DNA of 21,524 nt, taken from contig JANRKT010000060.1 of assembly GCA_033763355.1 (NCBI GenBank), forward strand, positions 1-21,524, written 5' to 3'. The DNA comes from JANRKT01 sp033763355. Lineage in GTDB: Bacteria; Bacteroidota; Bacteroidia; Chitinophagales; Chitinophagaceae. The translations under genes were made by a program, and so were the position numbers. Below the pieces are notes generated by a model. That model worked only from the letters and a program-made list of their open reading frames with translations, had not been told where the DNA came from and ran no database searches. Within the stretch, counting starts at the first letter, position 1; the number at the start of each line of letters is the position of its first letter. Positions 1 through 6,246 of this stretch are shown piece after piece.

Positions 1-7
1 CAACGTT

Positions 8-991
8 ATGGATATCCCCGGTTTTGAAAAAATGTTCATGGACAAGATTGACCATGAAATTAAAATAGAACCAAAAGACTGGATGCCCGAAGCTTACCGC
101 AAAACCAATCTCCGGCAAATCAGCCAGCATGCACACAGTGAAATTGTGGGCATGCTTCCGGAAGGCAACTGGATAAGCAGGGCGCCATCACTTAAAAGAA
201 AAGCCATTCTTCTTGCCAAAGTGCAGGATGAAGCGGGGCATGGTTTATACCTGTATGCCGCTGCAGAAACGCTTGGTATGAGCCGTGAACAGATGATTGA
301 TGATTTACACAACGGCAAAGCAAAGTATTCTTCCATATTCAATTACCCTGCACTTACATGGGCAGATATGGGCGCAATCGGGTGGCTGGTTGACGGCGCA
401 GCTATATTAAACCAGGTGATGCTTACCCGAACTTCTTATGGACCATATGCCAGGGCAATGGTGAGGATTTGCAAGGAAGAAAGTTTTCACCAGCGCCAGG
501 GGTTTGAAAGTTTACTGGTATTAAGTAAAGGTACTACTGAACAAAAGGAAATGTGCCAGGATGCCATTAACCGCTGGTGGTGGCCCAGCCTGATGATGTT
601 TGGCCCCAAAGACGGTGAAAGCACCAACAGCGATCAAAGCATGAAATGGAAAATAAAACGTAAAACTAATGATGAACTGCGGCAGCAGTTTGTGGACATG
701 TGTGCTGAACAGGTAAAATTATTGGGCATGACATTGCCCGACCCGCAACTGAGATGGAATGAAGAAAGAAAACACTATGATTTTGGAGAAATCAACTGGG
801 ACGAATTCTGGAATGTAGTTAAAGGCAACGGCCCCTGCAACAAACAAAGATTAGACGCAAGGCGAAAGGCACATGAAGACGGAAGATGGGTAAGGGAAGC
901 GGCAATGGCGTATGCAAAAAAGAAAACCTCCCCATCCCCGGCCTTTCCGGCAGGCGGGCCCTCCAAAGGAGGGATTTTAGAAGCAGCATGA
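8..991 (+). CDS. paaA: Ring 1,2-phenylacetyl-CoA epoxidase, catalytic subunit PaaA
   Basis: PaaA is the diiron catalytic subunit of the PaaABC(E) monooxygenase, which epoxidises the ring of phenylacetyl-CoA in the cytosol. Near-invariant family blocks are visible: DWMPEAYRK (24-32), QHAHSEIVGMLPEGNW (40-55), KVQDEAGHGLYLY (71-83), KYSSIFNYP and KEESFHQRQGFE (156-167). Likely iron ligands are E45, E75, H78, E158 and H161. The body matches the roughly 310-residue family length. The last 20 or so residues (TSPSPAFPAGGPSKGG) are not family-like and are encoded by a G/C-rich palindromic stretch. The start is uncertain: two sense codons (Asn-Val) precede this ATG with no stop before the window edge, and homologues I recall have a few more residues there, so the 5' end may lie outside. 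The stop overlaps the paaB ATG (ATGA). Confidence 0.95.
   Translation: MDIPGFEKMFMDKIDHEIKIEPKDWMPEAYRKTNLRQISQHAHSEIVGMLPEGNWISRAPSLKRKAILLAKVQDEAGHGLYLYAAAETLGMSREQMIDDLHNGKAKYSSIFNYPALTWADMGAIGWLVDGAAILNQVMLTRTSYGPYARAMVRICKEESFHQRQGFESLLVLSKGTTEQKEMCQDAINRWWWPSLMMFGPKDGESTNSDQSMKWKIKRKTNDELRQQFVDMCAEQVKLLGMTLPDPQLRWNEERKHYDFGEINWDEFWNVVKGNGPCNKQRLDARRKAHEDGRWVREAAMAYAKKKTSPSPAFPAGGPSKGGILEAA
927..974 (+). repeat. G/C-rich palindromic element inside the 3' end of paaA
   Basis: A run of C-rich then G-rich sequence ends in the hairpin CCCTCC-AAA-GGAGGG (959-973). It encodes the non-conserved tail of PaaA after residue 306 or so. Its base composition differs from the flanking coding sequence. 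It resembles the CCCCTAAAGGGG unit between paaB and paaC. It may be an inserted mobile or dispersed palindrome that stayed in frame; insertion is an inference. Confidence 0.5.
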
Positions 992-1395
992 TGAAATGTA
1001 AAAAAACGTTTATGAATATACAGGTCAGATGTTTTTATTACGGCGATATTCCTGATGAACAATCAGGCGGCAGAGGCAACAGCTCATCTTCTGTTATCCC
1101 TTCTTCAGGTAAGGGGGACGCCTGGCCTCTGTGGGAGGTCTTTATACGCAGTAAACAGGGCCTTGATCATAAACACGTGGGAAGCTTAAAAGCAGCCGAT
1201 GCACAAATGGCTATTGAAAATGCAAGGGATGTTTATACAAGGAGAATGGAAGGTGTAAGCATCTGGGTGGTTGAAAGCAAATACATTCATGCCAGCAACC
1301 CGGATGATGCAGAAAGTTTTTATGAACCGGCGAATGATAAAGTATATCGTCATCCCACATTTTATGATTTGCCCGATGAAGTAAAACATATGTAA
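988..1395 (+). CDS. paaB: Phenylacetyl-CoA epoxidase subunit PaaB, with N-terminal extension
   Basis: PaaB is a small structural subunit of the PaaABCE complex. The family core is unmistakable from residue 46: AWPLWEVFIRSKQGL, HKHVGSLKAADAQMAIENARDVYTRR, GVSIWVVESKYI and a YRHPTFYDLPDEVKHM end. E. coli PaaB is 95 residues; this ORF from ATG 988 is 135 because about 45 non-conserved, Ser/Gly-rich residues precede the core. No ATG, GTG or TTG lies in frame between ATG 1012 and the conserved tryptophan, so the extension, or most of it, must be translated if the gene works. The extension DNA contains two small hairpins (1051-1067 and 1098-1115). ATGs at 988, 991 and 1012 are all possible; 988 is chosen because it overlaps the paaA stop as ATGA. 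Confidence 0.9.
   Translation: MMKCKKTFMNIQVRCFYYGDIPDEQSGGRGNSSSSVIPSSGKGDAWPLWEVFIRSKQGLDHKHVGSLKAADAQMAIENARDVYTRRMEGVSIWVVESKYIHASNPDDAESFYEPANDKVYRHPTFYDLPDEVKHM
1051..1115 (+). repeat. Two small palindromes in the paaB N-terminal extension
   Basis: CCTGAT-gaaca-ATCAGG (1051-1067) is a perfect 6-bp stem with a 5-base loop. CCCTT-8 nt-AAGGG (1098-1115) follows. Both lie in the part of paaB that has no counterpart in typical PaaB proteins, which suggests inserted repeat DNA read in frame. Confidence 0.4.
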
Positions 1396-1403
1396 ACCCC
1401 CTG

Positions 1404-1417
1404 CCCCTAAAGGGGAG
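1404..1417 (+). repeat. CCCCTAAAGGGG palindrome supplying the paaC ribosome site
   Basis: A short palindrome fills the 27-base paaB-paaC gap. Its right arm reads GGGGAG and ends 5 bases before the paaC ATG at 1423, a good Shine-Dalgarno position. Most other genes in the window lack such a site, so the repeat itself may serve as the ribosome-binding site. Confidence 0.5.
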
Positions 1418-1422
1418 AAATT

Positions 1423-2160
1423 ATGAGTAAACATTTAATTGATTACGCTTTACATTTAGCCGACACAACGCTCATTCTTTCGCAGCGAAACGCAGAATGG
1501 TGCGGCCATGGCCCTGTACTGGAGCAGGACATCGCCATAACCAACATTTCTCTCGATTTACTGGGACAGTCAAGATACTTTTACCAATATGCGGCCACAT
1601 TAATGGGGGGCAGTGCAACAGAAGACACACTGGCGTATTTACGTAAAGAAAGAGAATTTAAAAACCTCCTGCTGGTTGAACAACCAAATGGCGACTGGGG
1701 GCAAACCATTTTAAGGCAATATTTATATAGCCAGTTTCAGCAACTGCTGTTTCAACAATTGCAACATCATAATGACGAACAAATTGTCGCCATTGCTGCA
1801 AAGTCACTGAAGGAAACAAATTATCATGTGCGCTGGAGCAGTGAATGGGTTATTCGCCTGGGCGATGGCACCACGGAAAGCCACGCAAGAATGCTTAAGG
1901 CCATTGATGAACTGTGGAGATACACCGGTGAAATGTTTCATCCGGCCGCTTATGAAAAAGAAATGGGTATTGATGTTACCGCATTGAGGAATGGGTGGGA
2001 GGAAAAAGTAAAACATGTATTTGGTGAAGCAACGCTGCCCGTTCCGGAAAATACTTTTATGCAACATGGCGGTAAAGAAGGTGCACATACTGAACACATG
2101 GGATATATACTTGCTGAATTACAGTATGTACAAAGGGCTTACCCAGGTTCACAATGGTAA
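1423..2160 (+). CDS. paaC: Phenylacetyl-CoA epoxidase subunit PaaC
   Basis: PaaC is the structural ferritin-like partner that pairs with PaaA in the epoxidase; the family is not thought to carry the active diiron site. At 245 residues it matches the E. coli length (about 248). Family blocks include LADTTLILSQRNAEWCGHGPVLEQDIA, NISLDLLGQSRYFYQYAA, LRKEREFKNLLLVEQPNGDW, KETNYHVRWSSEWVIRLGDGT and the C-terminal GGKEGAHTEHMGYILAE. It starts at ATG 1423, preceded by the GGGGAG arm of a palindrome. It sits 27 bases after paaB and 21 before paaD, so co-transcription is very likely. Nothing abnormal was seen in its length or motifs. Confidence 0.95.
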   Translation: MSKHLIDYALHLADTTLILSQRNAEWCGHGPVLEQDIAITNISLDLLGQSRYFYQYAATLMGGSATEDTLAYLRKEREFKNLLLVEQPNGDWGQTILRQYLYSQFQQLLFQQLQHHNDEQIVAIAAKSLKETNYHVRWSSEWVIRLGDGTTESHARMLKAIDELWRYTGEMFHPAAYEKEMGIDVTALRNGWEEKVKHVFGEATLPVPENTFMQHGGKEGAHTEHMGYILAELQYVQRAYPGSQW

Positions 2161-2181
2161 ATGGTAAGGGATCTTTTCTGA

Positions 2182-2685
2182 ATGAACAGCATACAGCAAC
2201 ATATCAAACCGGTTTCTGAAGAAGAAAAAATCCGTTCAATACTTGAAACGGTAACCGATCCTGAGATTCCTGTTTTAACAATAGCGGATTTAGGAATAGT
2301 AAGAAAAATAAATGTTGCAGAAGAGGAAACAGAAGTAGTTATTTCACCTACGTATTCAGGTTGCCCGGCAATGGACATGATTGCTGTGAATATCCGCCTG
2401 GCGCTTGCAGCACACGGGTATCAAAAAGTAAAAATCACTTTTGCACTTTCGCCTGCGTGGACGACTGATTGGATGAGTGAAGAGGGAAAACAAAAACTGA
2501 AAGAGTATGGCATTGCCCCGCCGCAAACCCGGTCTGACGGTCCCCGTCTGACCGGGGGAATCGAATGCCCGCAATGCCAATCGACAAATACGAGGCTTGT
2601 GAGCGAATTTGGCAGCACAGCCTGCAAAGCATTGTATCAATGCAATGATTGCAAAGAACCGTTTGATTATTTTAAATGTCATTAA
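2182..2685 (+). CDS. paaD: Phenylacetate pathway Fe-S/metal maturation protein PaaD
   Basis: PaaD is needed for an active epoxidase and is thought to act in metal or Fe-S assembly. Two domains are visible: an N-terminal DUF59/MIP18 domain (about 15-105; TDPEIPVLTIADLGIVR and TYSGCPAMD with C61) and a C-terminal zinc ribbon (C129xxC132, C148, C154xxC157, C166) ending EPFDYFKCH, as in E. coli PaaD (sometimes named PaaJ in older literature). At 167 residues it has the family length. The linker (about 115-126, TRSDGPRLTGG) is encoded exactly by a palindromic repeat whose second copy lies just after the gene. A 29-base element can be read through without a stop here, and the linker is a tolerant site. 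ATG 2182 has no clear Shine-Dalgarno. Confidence 0.93.
   Translation: MNSIQQHIKPVSEEEKIRSILETVTDPEIPVLTIADLGIVRKINVAEEETEVVISPTYSGCPAMDMIAVNIRLALAAHGYQKVKITFALSPAWTTDWMSEEGKQKLKEYGIAPPQTRSDGPRLTGGIECPQCQSTNTRLVSEFGSTACKALYQCNDCKEPFDYFKCH
2525..2556 (+). repeat. GTCTGAC palindromic element, copy 1 (within paaD)
   Basis: The arms GGTCTGACGG (2531-2540) and CCGTCTGACC (2544-2553) pair over 10 positions with one T-T mismatch, and the stem is lengthened by CCC (2528-2530) with GGG (2554-2556). The first 16 bases (2525-2540) are identical to 2698-2713. The element is read in frame as the PaaD linker. Confidence 0.8.
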
Positions 2686-2697
2686 TCCTCCTTGGTA

Positions 2698-2728
2698 AAA
2701 CCCGGTCTGACGGATCCCCCGTCTGACC
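2698..2728 (+). repeat. GTCTGAC palindromic element, copy 2 (intergenic)
   Basis: This is a second copy of the element found in paaD: arms GGTCTGACGG (2704-2713) and CCGTCTGACC (2719-2728) with the same T-T mismatch and loop ATCCC instead of TCC. It lies 12 bases after the paaD stop. It lacks the outer GGG pairing arm of copy 1. It could act as a weak terminator or mRNA-stability hairpin within the operon. Confidence 0.8.
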
Positions 2729-2748
2729 TGAAGAAAAGTTAAGAATTT

Positions 2749-2756
2749 TAGATTTG
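2749..2756 (+). promoter_or_regulatory. Candidate Bacteroidota -7 box upstream of the DinB-like gene
   Basis: TAGATTTG matches TAnnTTTG exactly and ends 18 bases before ATG 2775. No convincing -33 TTTG was found at about 20 bases upstream. It would give an internal promoter for the second half of the paa operon. Confidence 0.35.
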
Positions 2757-2774
2757 AATTCAGAAACCCGGAAT

Positions 2775-3320
2775 ATGTCAGTATATATTGATCAGCTGAA
2801 TGAGGCAGTTACAACGGTCAGAAATACTTTCATGCAGTTAACAGAAGAACAGCTAAACTGGAAACCTTTACCGGAAAAATGGAGTATTGCACAATGCCTC
2901 GATCACCTGGTTAATTCGGATGAGGCGTATTACCCGGTTTTTGAAAAAATTATTTCGGGAACACATGTACCTTCTTTATGGACAAGGATAAGCCCGTTCA
3001 GTACTTTTTTTGGAAATTGGTTAAAGAAAAATTCAGGGGCTGTTGTAAATAAAAAAATAAAAAACCCGAAAATCTTTTCACCAGCGTACAGCCGGATTGA
3101 CATAGTAATAGTAAAAAGATATATTGACCACATTGAAACAATGAAATCGTATGTAGGAAAATTAACTAAGATGGATACAGGTAAAATCAAAATTGCTTCA
3201 CCTGTTTCAGCATTTATAACCTATACGCTTGCAGATACAATAACACTTCTTGCCGGTCATGAAATACGCCATGTTACCCAGGCTATAAATATTTTTAATC
3301 ACCCTCAATTCCCCAAATAA
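2775..3320 (+). CDS. DinB/YfiT-like putative metal-dependent hydrolase or transferase
   Basis: A 181-residue protein of the DinB-like four-helix superfamily. The signature NWKPLPEKWSIAQCLDHLVNSDEAYY (about 28-53) carries H44, and GHEIRHVTQ (161-169) carries H162 and H166, the three histidines expected to hold one metal ion. Family members include bacillithiol- or glutathione-dependent transferases and many proteins of unknown role. A TTG at 2754 would add seven residues, but ATG 2775 is preferred because the TTG overlaps the candidate -7 box. It ends only 5 bases before paaG, so it is embedded in the paa operon. A role in detoxifying a reactive epoxide or thiol adduct is possible but purely inferred from position. 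Confidence 0.8.
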   Translation: MSVYIDQLNEAVTTVRNTFMQLTEEQLNWKPLPEKWSIAQCLDHLVNSDEAYYPVFEKIISGTHVPSLWTRISPFSTFFGNWLKKNSGAVVNKKIKNPKIFSPAYSRIDIVIVKRYIDHIETMKSYVGKLTKMDTGKIKIASPVSAFITYTLADTITLLAGHEIRHVTQAINIFNHPQFPK

Positions 3321-3325
3321 TACCC

Positions 3326-4138
3326 ATGGGCCCCATTCTTTTTCATATTGAAAATGCAATTGGGTTTATCACCCTTAACCGGCCTGATAAGCTCAATTCC
3401 TTTAACCGGGAAATGGCTTTAATGCTTCAATCAGTACTTGATGATTGCAGGAGCAACGAAGTAAGGTGCATTTACCTCACCGGTGCAGGAAAAGGTTTTT
3501 GTGCCGGACAGGACCTTGCAGAAGTGGCCCCCTCACATCCCAATAGTTATCGGGACCCGGCCCCGGCGGGAGAGGAGACTGTGACCATGCAAAGAATATT
3601 AAGCGAACATTATAACCCAATCGTTACCCGTATCAGGAACCTGGAAAAACCTGTAGTGGCTGCTGTGAATGGTGTGGCAGCAGGAGCAGGGGCCAATATT
3701 GCTTTATGCTGTGATATAGTCGTAGCATCCCAATCGGCCTCTTTCATCCAGGCATTCAGTAAAATTGGTTTGATACCTGACAGCGGGGGCACACATACTT
3801 TACCCAGGTTAATTGGCTGGCAAAAAGCAGGTGCATTAATGATGCTGGGTGATAAAGTTTCAGCAACAGATGCGGAAAAAATGGGAATGGTCTATAAAGT
3901 TTTTCCCGATGAAACCTTTACTATTGAAAGTGGGAAAATTGCAGCAACACTTGCTCAAATGCCTACTAAAGGATTAGCATACACCAAACATCTTTTAAAT
4001 AAGTCGTTTACCAATACATTTGAGCAGCAGTTAAAAGAAGAAGATGTTTTTCAGCAGAAGGCTGCTGCAACAGCAGATTATAAAGAAGGCGTCCGGGCAT
4101 TCCTGGAAAAAAAGATACCTGTTTTTAAAGGAGAATAG
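3326..4138 (+). CDS. paaG: 2-(1,2-epoxy-1,2-dihydrophenyl)acetyl-CoA isomerase PaaG
   Basis: A crotonase-fold enzyme that isomerises the ring epoxide to the oxepin before ring cleavage. The oxyanion and CoA segments are GKGFCAGQDL (55-64) and NGVAAGAGANIAL (115-127); IPDSGGT (150-156) holds D152 at the catalytic Asp position of PaaG. The end TADYKEGVRAFLEKK closely parallels E. coli PaaG, which supports this over the hydratase PaaF. At 270 residues it is somewhat long: the loop between AGQDL and YNPIV is about ten residues longer than in E. coli PaaG, and its DNA includes the palindrome TCCCAATAGTTATCGGGA. It starts 5 bases after the DinB-like gene with no Shine-Dalgarno, and its own end contains AAAGGAG serving the next gene. 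Confidence 0.9.
   Translation: MGPILFHIENAIGFITLNRPDKLNSFNREMALMLQSVLDDCRSNEVRCIYLTGAGKGFCAGQDLAEVAPSHPNSYRDPAPAGEETVTMQRILSEHYNPIVTRIRNLEKPVVAAVNGVAAGAGANIALCCDIVVASQSASFIQAFSKIGLIPDSGGTHTLPRLIGWQKAGALMMLGDKVSATDAEKMGMVYKVFPDETFTIESGKIAATLAQMPTKGLAYTKHLLNKSFTNTFEQQLKEEDVFQQKAAATADYKEGVRAFLEKKIPVFKGE
3538..3555 (+). repeat. TCCCAATAGTTATCGGGA palindrome inside paaG
   Basis: An 18-base near-perfect palindrome with one A-C mismatch (3542/3551) and a central G-T step, translated as part of the extra PaaG loop (HPNSYRD). It looks like a decayed TCCCGATAGCTATCGGGA, a form I associate with dispersed Bacteroidota palindromes; that recollection is not checked here. Confidence 0.5.
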
Positions 4139-4141
4139 TTT

Positions 4142-4603
4142 ATGAATAACAAATGGAATGTAGCACAACTGAATATCGCAAAGATGCTGGGCAAAAATAT
4201 TGATGACCCCGTTATGGCAGAATTTGTGGCACAATTGGATACCATTAATGCACTTGCTGAAGAAAGCAAAGGGTTTATATGGCGTTTGAAATCTGATGAT
4301 GGCAATGCCACATCCTATAACCCATACAACGATGAGCGGCTCATCATTAATTTTTCAGTTTGGCAAAATACAGAAGACCTGAAAGAATTTGTTTACAAAT
4401 CAGCACATACCGGCGTGATGAAGGACAGGAAGAAATGGTTTGAGAATTTCGGTCAGCCCTATTACGTGTTGTGGCATATCCCGGCAGGCAGTATCCCGTC
4501 TCTGGATGAGGCTGTGGAAAGGCTGGCATACCTGCAGCAAAACGGGCCATCAGCCCATGCATTTGATTTTAAGAATATTTTTGAACCCGCAGCTGTTCTT
4601 TAA
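4142..4603 (+). CDS. DUF3291 domain-containing protein
   Basis: A 153-residue single-domain protein of the DUF3291 family, which has a dimeric alpha/beta-barrel (ABM-like) fold. Recognisable blocks are WNVAQLNIAKMLG, DPVMAEFVAQLDTINALAEESKGFIWRLKS, LIINFSVWQ, LKEFVYKSAHTGVMKDRKKWF and YYVLWHIPAGSIPSLDEAVERL. The catalytic role of the family is unknown; related ABM barrels include small monooxygenases and heme-free oxygenases. It starts 3 bases after the paaG stop with AAAGGAG (4128-4134) as Shine-Dalgarno, one of the few clear ones in the window. Placement between paaG and paaI points to a link with phenylacetate catabolism, perhaps handling a spontaneous ring product; this is inference from context only. 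Confidence 0.85.
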   Translation: MNNKWNVAQLNIAKMLGKNIDDPVMAEFVAQLDTINALAEESKGFIWRLKSDDGNATSYNPYNDERLIINFSVWQNTEDLKEFVYKSAHTGVMKDRKKWFENFGQPYYVLWHIPAGSIPSLDEAVERLAYLQQNGPSAHAFDFKNIFEPAAVL

Positions 4604-4612
4604 AAAAATGAT

Positions 4613-5032
4613 ATGACAAAAGATGAAAAAGCCAGGCAGGTGGTTGATAAAATGATGAGGGATGATTTATTCAGCAAATGGATGGGTATTGAAATACTGG
4701 ATATAAAAGAAGGGTACAGCAAAATAAAAATGGCAGTTAGGAAGGAAATGATCAATGGCTTTGGCATTGTACACGGGGGCATTGCGTTTTCATTAGCCGA
4801 TTCCGCTTTTGCCTTTGCATGCAATAACCGCAACAATTTATCTGTGGCATTGGATACATCCATCAACTTCATCAAACCGGTTCATGTGGGTGATGTATTA
4901 ACGGCTGAAGCAAGAGAAGTTCACAACGGAAGAAGCACGGGGCTGTACCATATTGAAATTTTCAATCAGAATAAGCACCTTGTTGCACAATTTAAAGGTT
5001 TGTGTTACCGTACTGATAAACCGCTGCTATGA
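4613..5032 (+). CDS. paaI: Hotdog-fold acyl-CoA thioesterase PaaI
   Basis: PaaI hydrolyses hydroxyphenylacetyl-CoA and related dead-end CoA esters, returning CoA when the pathway stalls. The 139-residue protein has the single hotdog domain with INGFGIVHGGIAFSLADSAFAFACN (47-71); H54-G55-G56 and D63 fall at the family active-site positions. Later blocks are LDTSINFIKPVHVGDVLTAEA and GLYHIEIFNQ, close to E. coli PaaI. Start at ATG 4613; ATG 4608 reaches a stop after two codons. Its stop overlaps the paaY start by four bases (ATGA at 5029), indicating translational coupling of the two thioesterases. Confidence 0.92.
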   Translation: MTKDEKARQVVDKMMRDDLFSKWMGIEILDIKEGYSKIKMAVRKEMINGFGIVHGGIAFSLADSAFAFACNNRNNLSVALDTSINFIKPVHVGDVLTAEAREVHNGRSTGLYHIEIFNQNKHLVAQFKGLCYRTDKPLL

Positions 5033-5625
5033 TTTACGAGTTCAAAGGGTTTAAGCCTGTCATTGATCAAACTTCATTTGTTCACCCGCTGGCATCGGTA
5101 ACAGGTAATGTTATCATTGGCAAAAACTGTTATATCGGTCCCGGGGCTGCATTGCGTGGCGACTGGGGCGGTATTGTTATAGAAGACGGAAGCAATGTAC
5201 AGGAGAACTGTACTATTCACATGTTTCCCGGTGTAACTGTTCTTTTAAAGGCAGGGGCACATATCGGTCATGGTGCGGTAATACATGGGGCAACCATTGG
5301 GAAAAATTGCCTGGTAGGAATGAACAGTGTAGTGATGGATAATGTGGAGCTGGGCGATGAATGTATTGTTGGTGCTTTAAGCTTTATTAAAGAAGCAGAA
5401 AAATTTGAACAACGCAGTTTAATAGTTGGCAATCCGGCAAGGAAAATTAAAACAGTAAGCGATGAGATGATTGCCTGGAAGACCCGGGGCACGGCATTAT
5501 ACCAGTCGTTATCAGCAGAAATGTTTGAAAGCTGGAAGGAATGTGAGGTGCTGAGGGAAATTGAACCTGGCAGGCCAATGCAGGAAATACTTTATCAGAC
5601 ATGGAAGGAAATCAGAGGGTTTTAG
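5029..5625 (+). CDS. paaY: PaaY-like gamma-carbonic-anhydrase-fold thioesterase
   Basis: A left-handed beta-helix protein of 198 residues with hexapeptide repeats across about 20-140. In E. coli PaaY is a thioesterase acting on toxic ring-derived CoA intermediates. Metal ligands of the gamma-carbonic-anhydrase fold are visible as H64 (CTIHMF), H81 and H86 (HIGHGAVIH, the typical five-residue spacing). The C-terminal helix with AWKTRGTALYQ and PLREIEPGR-like VLREIEPGRPMQE matches PaaY specifically rather than other gamma-CAs such as CaiE. It overlaps paaI by four bases and is the last gene of the + strand run. No strong G/C hairpin with a T-run follows it. Confidence 0.88.
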   Translation: MIYEFKGFKPVIDQTSFVHPLASVTGNVIIGKNCYIGPGAALRGDWGGIVIEDGSNVQENCTIHMFPGVTVLLKAGAHIGHGAVIHGATIGKNCLVGMNSVVMDNVELGDECIVGALSFIKEAEKFEQRSLIVGNPARKIKTVSDEMIAWKTRGTALYQSLSAEMFESWKECEVLREIEPGRPMQEILYQTWKEIRGF

Positions 5626-5778
5626 ATTAATTCCGCTTGCCAGAAAGCATAACACTCTTTTTAAGATATTACTAACATTATTCACCATAAATCATCCCAG
5701 ACTTGTATTACAAATTTTGTACCTGGTTTACAGAAGCATTTTAAACAACTATTTGATGATTTTTTTACCGCTATTACC

Positions 5779-6246
5779 TTAGATTTTCAATTCTGATTTC
5801 AGGTATTCTATGCCAGGATTTTTCTGTATGATTAATTCATCTATTAATTTGCCAAAATGATTCAGGCGTTTGTTAATTACATCTTTAAATCGCTTAACAT
5901 CTGAGGGAAGAAAAAAATCCTCGGGGTTGATTCCCGATAATGCACATTGCTTGTAAACCCATTCTTCGAGTCTTGGTCTTAAAACGAATATTATCTTTCC
6001 GGAACCGGGATGTTTCAACTTCCTTATATGGTGCTTTTCTTCTGCAATTGTAAACTCAGAGAGATATGTCGGTCGGCTACTCAAAGGGTCTTCATCAATA
6101 ATCCCAAATTTTGTTCCTGCGTGTTTCAGGTAATTGCATAAATCCCCGATATTTGCTTGGTGTGCAATCTCTTTTTTGGGAACTCCGATTTTTATCTGCA
6201 ATAACTCATCGGGATTGCATTCTACAGCCACTCTCTTTACCGGCAT
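5779..6246 (-). CDS. Uncharacterised protein, possible TOPRIM-like nuclease partner of an OLD-type ATPase
   Basis: A 155-residue protein that I cannot assign to a named family with certainty. It has E9 in a hydrophobic strand (KRVAVEC), then FGIIDEDP with D51 and D53, then KIIFVLRPRLEEWVYK (84-99). An early Glu followed by an Asp-x-Asp after a hydrophobic strand is the TOPRIM layout, and small TOPRIM-like proteins often pair with AAA/OLD ATPases. It starts at ATG 6246, which overlaps the stop of the upstream ATPase (TGATG), so the two are translated as a unit. The region is AT-rich (22 of 60 G+C in bases 5941-6000, counted by hand). Alternatives include a DUF4276-like or purely structural partner. 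There is no signal peptide or membrane segment. Confidence 0.6.
   Translation of the reverse strand: MPVKRVAVECNPDELLQIKIGVPKKEIAHQANIGDLCNYLKHAGTKFGIIDEDPLSSRPTYLSEFTIAEEKHHIRKLKHPGSGKIIFVLRPRLEEWVYKQCALSGINPEDFFLPSDVKRFKDVINKRLNHFGKLIDELIIQKNPGIEYLKSELKI

Noticed and set aside
5561..5782. Short + strand ORF after paaY
   Set aside because: It overlaps paaY out of frame, has no recognisable family and no ribosome site; the 5626-5778 gap looks non-coding and AT-rich.
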